Assembly (NCBI GenBank): GCA_963675995.2
Contig: CAXXIY010000002.1
Location: forward strand, 992,001 to 1,056,000
DNA length: 64,000 nt
Source of the DNA: JAAFHB01 sp963675995
GTDB taxonomy: Bacteria; Bacteroidota; Bacteroidia; Bacteroidales; Prolixibacteraceae
Direction: 5' to 3'
This document shows, piece after piece, positions 59,282 to 64,000 of the stretch. The notes under the pieces were generated by a model that worked only from the letters and a program-made list of their open reading frames with translations, searched no databases and had not been told where the DNA came from. Within the stretch, counting starts at the first letter, position 1; each line of letters opens with the position of its first letter. The position numbers and the translations under genes were made by a program.

Positions 59282-60328
59282 TTAACTGATTGTATTACAG
59301 TACGAAAAAATGATAACGGCGATAAGAATTGTGATTAGACCAAAGTACATCATTTTTCTGGGTTTTCCATTTACACCTCTCCATTCACCTCCGGCGAATC
59401 CGACTAGCTGATTGCCCACAACTTGCATGGATTGTTGAATCCCAAATCCAACCGATGCCCCCAGGGCTCCCAGAAATACCATTCCCCGCCCCATAAATAC
59501 AATTGAAATGAAAAACTGGAGACCGATTATTGATCCGTATAAAAGCTCATCCTTCCTGGAGAATAGCAGGTTCCAGGTCCCTTTTTTGGCCATTAAATAA
59601 ATGGCATAAAAAAGGTTTACCAAGGCTCCACCCAAAACTCCCAAAGCCCAGACGGTAATATTAGCGGTAACATCGTCTGCTCCTTTTAGTTTAACTTGTT
59701 CTATCACAGGTCCCTGACTGTAAACGAATGCAAGCGACAGACCACAGGAAAGAACACCGGCTATTACCACTAGAACCAACCCTTTCAGAAAGCTTCCGGA
59801 TGGTTGTCCCGGTTTAGTGTGATCATTGCCTTCATTTATAATTTTTTCCCTTTCAAAACCGGCAAGACTTACGAGGATTATGCCAGCTACAATGATCAGA
59901 ATACCAATTGATATAAAAAGTCCAGGTTTTGACATTAGATCCGGAGCATGACTAAATAAACCGCTCCCTTTTAAAACCATGGGCATCACGATACCTACTG
60001 ACATCCCCAGGGCAGACAAAACAGCTCCGGTAAGGGCAGCCCCAATTCTAATAACACAAACGAGGTAAAGTACATTGGCAATGCCCCAACTCATTGAAAG
60101 CAAGTTGGAAATCAATAACGGTTTTAATCCGGCACCTGCAATTACCGAAGGGATATCGGGAACATTAAATAAAACAACTAACCAGGGAAAGAAAATCAAC
60201 CCTGTAAACGCAAAAACAAACAGATATTGTTCAAAACGAAATCCTTTAATTTTTTTCAAAGGCCATGCTGCAGTACCCGTACCCAGTCCGGCAAGAATCA
60301 CCAGTAAAAATCCAATGAGTAGTTCCAT
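59282..60328 (-). CDS. RhaT-family sugar:proton symporter, second copy
   Basis: A 348-residue protein with about ten membrane helices (for example LLIGFLLVILAGLGTGTAAW and MSWGIANVLYLVCVIRIGAAL), of the same L-rhamnose:proton symporter family as the gene at 50170-51198. A Gly/Ala-rich face and conserved GAALTGAVLSALGMS are visible. It probably imports a monosaccharide released by exported enzymes encoded next to it. The gene follows the MBL-fold gene by 26 bases and precedes the GH20-like gene by 8 bases. The duplicated promoter element is not present here, so its control must differ. Confidence 0.8.
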   Translation of the reverse strand: MELLIGFLLVILAGLGTGTAAWPLKKIKGFRFEQYLFVFAFTGLIFFPWLVVLFNVPDIPSVIAGAGLKPLLISNLLSMSWGIANVLYLVCVIRIGAALTGAVLSALGMSVGIVMPMVLKGSGLFSHAPDLMSKPGLFISIGILIIVAGIILVSLAGFEREKIINEGNDHTKPGQPSGSFLKGLVLVVIAGVLSCGLSLAFVYSQGPVIEQVKLKGADDVTANITVWALGVLGGALVNLFYAIYLMAKKGTWNLLFSRKDELLYGSIIGLQFFISIVFMGRGMVFLGALGASVGFGIQQSMQVVGNQLVGFAGGEWRGVNGKPRKMMYFGLITILIAVIIFSYCNTIS

Positions 60329-60354
60329 TTGTTAACTTGTTTAGTTTATATTAA

Positions 60355-61158
60355 TTAAGCTATTTTTTCATCTTCCGGATAAACCAAAAGATCACCGGGA
60401 GCCATAACCATGGGTTTTATGTCGTGAGGTAATGTAGCTGCTTCATTTAAAAATGTAGTTGGATCACCCTTCCCCCCTTCACAAACATGTTCTAAAAACA
60501 TCCAGTAATGGCTGGCAATTACTATTTTAGGTTTGATTGCAGCTGTCAGGTCTGCAGCTTCTTTACCGTTCATGTTCCCGTATTGGCCATTGATGGGAGC
60601 GATCATAATATCCACATCTGTGTTTAAGGAAGACTTTATCCGGTCAGGGCAAAAGCTGGTATCGCCTGTATGGTAAATTTTAAAGCCATCAATTTCGACC
60701 AATATTCCGCCAGCTTCAGGAGCAAGATCACCGTGGTCAGCATAAATTGCCTTTAACCGGACTCCATATATTTCGCACCCTTCCCCCTCTTTTAAAATTT
60801 TATACCTCTCTTTTGTAAGGTTGTGTTGCAGGTACAATTCCTCACAATCAGGTGACCCGATAAAAAGTGTTTTTTCATTTTTTACCACCTCCGGCAGCGA
60901 ATCGGGATCGAGGTGATCAGCGTGGGCATGCGTTGAAATATACAAGTCGGCATCAAGTTCTCCGGCTTCGAGTAATAAAGGGATCATCCTTTTAAAACCG
61001 AATAGTCTTTCAACGGCGTCAGATAAATATGCGTCAATTACGATCAGTTTATTATCAGCTGTTTTTAAAACTATTCCAGCCTGACCCAGGAAAAAGAGGG
61101 CGATATGATGCTCATTTACCCTTAAATCATTTATCTTTTCTATCAATCTCATTGTCAT
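60355..61158 (-). CDS. MBL-fold metal-dependent hydrolase (UlaG-like)
   Basis: A 267-residue metallo-beta-lactamase-fold protein. The metal motif STHAHADHLD (residues 77-82 for HAHADH) is followed by YADHGDLAPEAGG, YHTGDTSFC and a terminal ASHYWMFLEH. This is the UlaG/lactonase-like branch that opens sugar lactones or cleaves phosphoesters. Given adjacent SDR, aldose-epimerase-like and transporter genes, a lactonase role is a fair inference. Start MTMRLIEKI was chosen to avoid overlap with the upstream SDR gene. It is cytoplasmic. Confidence 0.85.
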   Translation of the reverse strand: MTMRLIEKINDLRVNEHHIALFFLGQAGIVLKTADNKLIVIDAYLSDAVERLFGFKRMIPLLLEAGELDADLYISTHAHADHLDPDSLPEVVKNEKTLFIGSPDCEELYLQHNLTKERYKILKEGEGCEIYGVRLKAIYADHGDLAPEAGGILVEIDGFKIYHTGDTSFCPDRIKSSLNTDVDIMIAPINGQYGNMNGKEAADLTAAIKPKIVIASHYWMFLEHVCEGGKGDPTTFLNEAATLPHDIKPMVMAPGDLLVYPEDEKIA

Positions 61159-61228
61159 ATAATTCAGATAATGGTTTGTGAATAGTTTAACGATAAAATC
61201 ATCCTGTAACAACTTTGTATACCGCAAA

Positions 61229-62050
61229 TTAAAGTCCGGGGATATAACCTTTCCCAAGCCGAAGGCCTATTTCTTTGAATCCTTCGCTGAAAGACATCCA
61301 CGAAGTAGTACCGCCATCGACGACAATTGTCTGTCCCACGATATATCTTGCGTCGTCAGAGGCAAGGAAAACAGCAACCTTGGCAATATCGAGTGGTGTA
61401 CCCGGAAAGCCGCATGGAATCAGATCGCCCAGACCGTTAAGACCTGTTTCCCCGGCTGCCTTGAAGTGGTTCTCGACCGGCACAGCACCGGGGGCAATGA
61501 CATTGACCCGTATCCCCAACGGCGCCAGTTCAATTGCGATTTCACGCGAATAAGCGATGATGGCTCCTTTGGTGCCGGCATAAACTGAATGTCCTTTGTT
61601 TGCGCTAATCCCATGTACAGATGAAAGATTGATCACCGCTCCTCCTCCCTGTTTAATCATGACAGGTAATAAGGACTGCAACAGAAAAAATTGCGCTCTG
61701 ACATTTACATCATACATCATTTCAAACTGTTCAGGGGTCACCTTTTCAAATTCAAGGGTCATGGTAATCCCGGCATTATTGACAAGAACGTCGATCCCCT
61801 GAAGAAATTCAAGGGCTTCAATGGCAAGCTTCTTAGTCTCACTTATGTTGCTGAAATCTGCCTTTATTGCAATTGCTTTTCCGCCTGCCGTCCTTATTTC
61901 TTCCACCGCGGATAGGGCCCCATCGGCACTATGAACATAGTGAAGCGCCACATCGGCCCCTTGTCGTGCAAATTCAAGTGCAATCTCTCTGCCTATACCG
62001 GTTCCTGACCCGGTAACCAATACTTTCTTGCCATCCATTTTTTTTCTCAT
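61229..62050 (-). CDS. SDR family oxidoreductase (glucose 1-dehydrogenase type)
   Basis: A 273-residue short-chain dehydrogenase with VTGSGTGIGREIA, NNAGITM, NLSSVHG, an intact YAGTK and IVGQTIVVDGG, plus a C-terminal extension of about 25 residues. It is of the type that oxidises C1 of free sugars to lactones. Downstream is a predicted lactonase, so the pair may turn an imported sugar into a sugar acid. The start could be MRKKMDGK or the internal MDGKK. Confidence 0.88.
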   Translation of the reverse strand: MRKKMDGKKVLVTGSGTGIGREIALEFARQGADVALHYVHSADGALSAVEEIRTAGGKAIAIKADFSNISETKKLAIEALEFLQGIDVLVNNAGITMTLEFEKVTPEQFEMMYDVNVRAQFFLLQSLLPVMIKQGGGAVINLSSVHGISANKGHSVYAGTKGAIIAYSREIAIELAPLGIRVNVIAPGAVPVENHFKAAGETGLNGLGDLIPCGFPGTPLDIAKVAVFLASDDARYIVGQTIVVDGGTTSWMSFSEGFKEIGLRLGKGYIPGL

Positions 62051-62078
62051 TTTTTTATTATTTGATTTGGTTTAAAAA

Positions 62079-63011
62079 TCAGATCTCTATTTCGACATAC
62101 CACGCATATCTTCCAAAAGCTTCCACCTTACTTACCTGTCCGTATTTTTTTGCCACGTCAGGCCTGTCGTAACAAATTGTGCAAGGTTCAATAATGATAT
62201 TGTAGAGGTCGTCCCATCCCCCTTCATTCATTAGAATACCAAGGAAGGGAACGTTATCTACAGGGAATGATATTTTCAGCCTATTTTTATTCCCTGGATA
62301 TTTTAATTCACACCATCCATCCTTAAGTTTGTTACTAAAATAGTACTTCTCAAACCCCTTGATCTCTTTTGGTCTGCAGATATCCGCCCGGTAAGGTTTT
62401 CCATTGTTGTCCTTAAAAAGGGGCCAATTATTGACATCACCGAAAGCTCCTTCACCATTTGTCAATACGGTGATCGCTTGTCGGCAATCTTCTGGCACCT
62501 GCACCCTGGTTCCTTCTTCAATATTGATCATCAAATGGCCTGCCCAAAGAAATTCAAAACTGAAAGGGGCGGAATTGGTTAATGTATAGTTTAAACGTAA
62601 TTTCTTTTCATTTATAAAAGATATTTCCTTTTCAAGATAATAAGGGAACCGGACACCATTCACCGACATCTTTAACGAAGAACTGTCTGAATCAGCAACT
62701 TCCCATGGCAGCGACCATACTTCTCCATGATCGGCCATTTTAACCCCTTTCCACGGTTCGTTTTCATATTCACAAATATCGATGGTTGGAAACATGTCAT
62801 CGTATCCGCTACATTCCCCGTCAACAAACGTCCCGTCAAAAGGCTGGTCGCGATATATTTCGTTCTTTCGCTGGATTAGATATTCGTAGCCTGTTTCCTT
62901 ATTGATCAGTGATGCCATTTTACCACCACATTCAGGGATCAACTCCGCCCTGATTTTTGTACTTTGAAGTACAATACTATTCTTGTTTTTATAGCTTGAA
63001 TGCGAGATCAT
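62079..63011 (-). CDS. Aldose 1-epimerase-like protein
   Basis: A 310-residue protein with the galactose-mutarotase beta-sandwich fold. It starts IVLQSTKIRAELIPECGGKMASLIN, keeps the family-type His in MADHGEVWSLPWEV and has Glu in NIIIEPCTICYD. Mutarotases interconvert sugar anomers before dehydrogenases. No signal peptide is seen, so it is cytoplasmic. It lies 28 bases upstream of the SDR gene and 28 downstream of a TIM-barrel protein gene. The exact sugar is not known, and the divergent sequence allows other roles. Confidence 0.78.
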   Translation of the reverse strand: MISHSSYKNKNSIVLQSTKIRAELIPECGGKMASLINKETGYEYLIQRKNEIYRDQPFDGTFVDGECSGYDDMFPTIDICEYENEPWKGVKMADHGEVWSLPWEVADSDSSSLKMSVNGVRFPYYLEKEISFINEKKLRLNYTLTNSAPFSFEFLWAGHLMINIEEGTRVQVPEDCRQAITVLTNGEGAFGDVNNWPLFKDNNGKPYRADICRPKEIKGFEKYYFSNKLKDGWCELKYPGNKNRLKISFPVDNVPFLGILMNEGGWDDLYNIIIEPCTICYDRPDVAKKYGQVSKVEAFGRYAWYVEIEI

Positions 63012-63039
63012 ATCTCTTTAACTTAAAGGTTTGATTCAC

Positions 63040-64000
63040 TCATTTAGTCTTGATATAATTGTACGGCAAGCCTTTGTACACTCTAGCGAGGATGCCAATG
63101 TTACGCGCGCCTCCCTTTAAACTATCTATTGATTGTTTGAGATAGGTATCTACCGGTAACATAGAAGACCCCGCGTCAGGTTTGGTAAATCCGTAAAGTC
63201 CGATGTTTGCTTTTAAAGCATGAGAAACAGCTATTGTTGGGTCTTTCTGGTTCCAGCTTGCGGGACAGGTAATAAGCCTGGTATTTTTTCCAACCAGGTT
63301 TCTGACAGCCTCCGTACTTTCAATATCGCCTGCTTCATTCATTAACCAGTCGATCTCCCTGAGTATATCTGATCCGGCAATTTCCTTACTTTTAAGATCA
63401 TAACATGTTAGCCATATGATACAATCCGGATTAGCAGTCTTCGTTGTTTTTCTGATTTGCTTCCAAAGCCTGTCAATGGCTTTACGACGAAAATTGACAT
63501 TGATTTCCGGGGTAATTTTATCTTTTCCGGGGAATGGCTGATTCATTAATTCCTGGTACATCACCTGCTCGCAGGGGAGCCATCTTAGTGGGGGAATCGG
63601 ATCTCTTCCTCCGCCAGGATTATAAAACCAATCCAGCATAATGCCATCCATCCCTGTTTTCAGGATTGCATCCTTAATTGAAGCACACAAGTAGTCGATG
63701 TACTGTGTTGTAAAGGGAACTTGCTGGCCATTCATCTGATAGCATAAATCGGGGTGATCTACTTCCCATTTATTATTTGCTCCTACACAAAAATAGCCAA
63801 ACACTTTCATATTTTTCTTATGCCCGAGTACTACCATTTCAGTTAAAAAATCGTGAACCAACCCTGGTTGTTCAGGTACAAATCCATTTTTGTACCAGGC
63901 ATACCCATTGCATGAAACTGCAAAGGTCTGAATTGTATTACAACCCATTTCTTCGTACCAATTAACCTGTTCTTCCGGGTTGGCGTCGGCCCATAAACCA
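63040..64000 (-). CDS. Unrecognised TIM-barrel-like hydrolase, cut by the window edge
   Basis: About 319 residues are visible; the frame stays open to the window edge (LWADANPEEQVNWYEEMGCN leads in), so the true N-terminus is outside. It looks like a glycoside-hydrolase TIM barrel: strand ends KVFGYFCVGANNKWE, DGIMLDWFYNPGGG and INWL-type segments carry Asp/Glu/Trp. A methionine inside the frame at 63948 is not taken as the start because coding continues upstream. It is the upstream gene of the operon with the mutarotase-like and SDR genes. I cannot name the family. Confidence 0.65.
   Translation of the reverse strand, partial: GLWADANPEEQVNWYEEMGCNTIQTFAVSCNGYAWYKNGFVPEQPGLVHDFLTEMVVLGHKKNMKVFGYFCVGANNKWEVDHPDLCYQMNGQQVPFTTQYIDYLCASIKDAILKTGMDGIMLDWFYNPGGGRDPIPPLRWLPCEQVMYQELMNQPFPGKDKITPEINVNFRRKAIDRLWKQIRKTTKTANPDCIIWLTCYDLKSKEIAGSDILREIDWLMNEAGDIESTEAVRNLVGKNTRLITCPASWNQKDPTIAVSHALKANIGLYGFTKPDAGSSMLPVDTYLKQSIDSLKGGARNIGILARVYKGLPYNYIKTK

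Noticed and set aside
1..64000. Mobile elements, tRNA genes, CRISPR arrays and SusC/SusD pairs
   Set aside because: None was recognised on either strand; no transposase, integrase, repeat-spacer array or TonB-dependent receptor pattern was seen.

Overview
The window looks like a chromosomal segment of an anaerobic or facultatively anaerobic member of the Bacteroidota, possibly near the Marinilabiliales. The phylum call is inference from gene content. It rests on secreted GH29 and GH78 glycosidases, Tat-exported Gfo/Idh oxidoreductases, a DUF5777 beta-barrel, DUF4337 and PspC proteins, AraC-type sugar regulators, RhaT-family transporters, AT-rich intergenic DNA and a visible TAnnTTTG promoter. 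No SusC/SusD pair, tRNA, rRNA, transposase, phage gene or CRISPR array was seen.

Layout. Positions 1-1584 hold a partial fucosidase and a Hyi-like isomerase. 1707-4590 holds small housekeeping and stress genes (PspC, Hsp20, cold-shock protein, DUF4337). 4650-16037 is a respiratory block of six c-type cytochrome genes with 44 predicted c-type heme sites, a cytochrome b, a beta-barrel and an FNR-type regulator. FNR-like TTGAT-N4-ATYAA boxes lie upstream of several of these genes. 16745-20863 holds a GH78 rhamnosidase and a Gfo/Idh enzyme.

32379 down to 21567 (minus strand) looks like one long operon. Its order is a MtaC-like corrinoid protein, a MtaB-like methanol:corrinoid methyltransferase, a CobW-type GTPase, a RACo-type corrinoid activator, an M14 pseudo-peptidase, an active-looking M14 carboxypeptidase and a glycyl radical enzyme. 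Divergent from it is an AraC regulator. This is the most unusual module here: corrinoid methyl transfer coupled genetically to peptide turnover and radical chemistry, with no second methyltransferase and no radical-SAM activase in view.

33543-64000 is a deoxysugar or glycoside catabolic region. A second AraC regulator faces two tandem paralogous hydrolase-like proteins, an SDR and a LarA-like (nickel-pincer family) protein. On the minus strand, two RhaT-type transporter loci carry SDRs, an aldehyde dehydrogenase, a fused E1 dehydrogenase, a VOC protein, lactonases, aldose-epimerase-like and TIM-barrel proteins, and Tat-exported Gfo/Idh and GH20-like proteins. An 88-bp promoter element is duplicated between the AraC/hydrolase divergent promoter and the RhaT promoter 17 kb away, which points to one regulon. 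Part of this region is decaying: the E2 gene lacks its catalytic C-terminus, an SDR fragment is joined to a cupin fragment, and a neighbouring SDR has lost its catalytic tyrosine.
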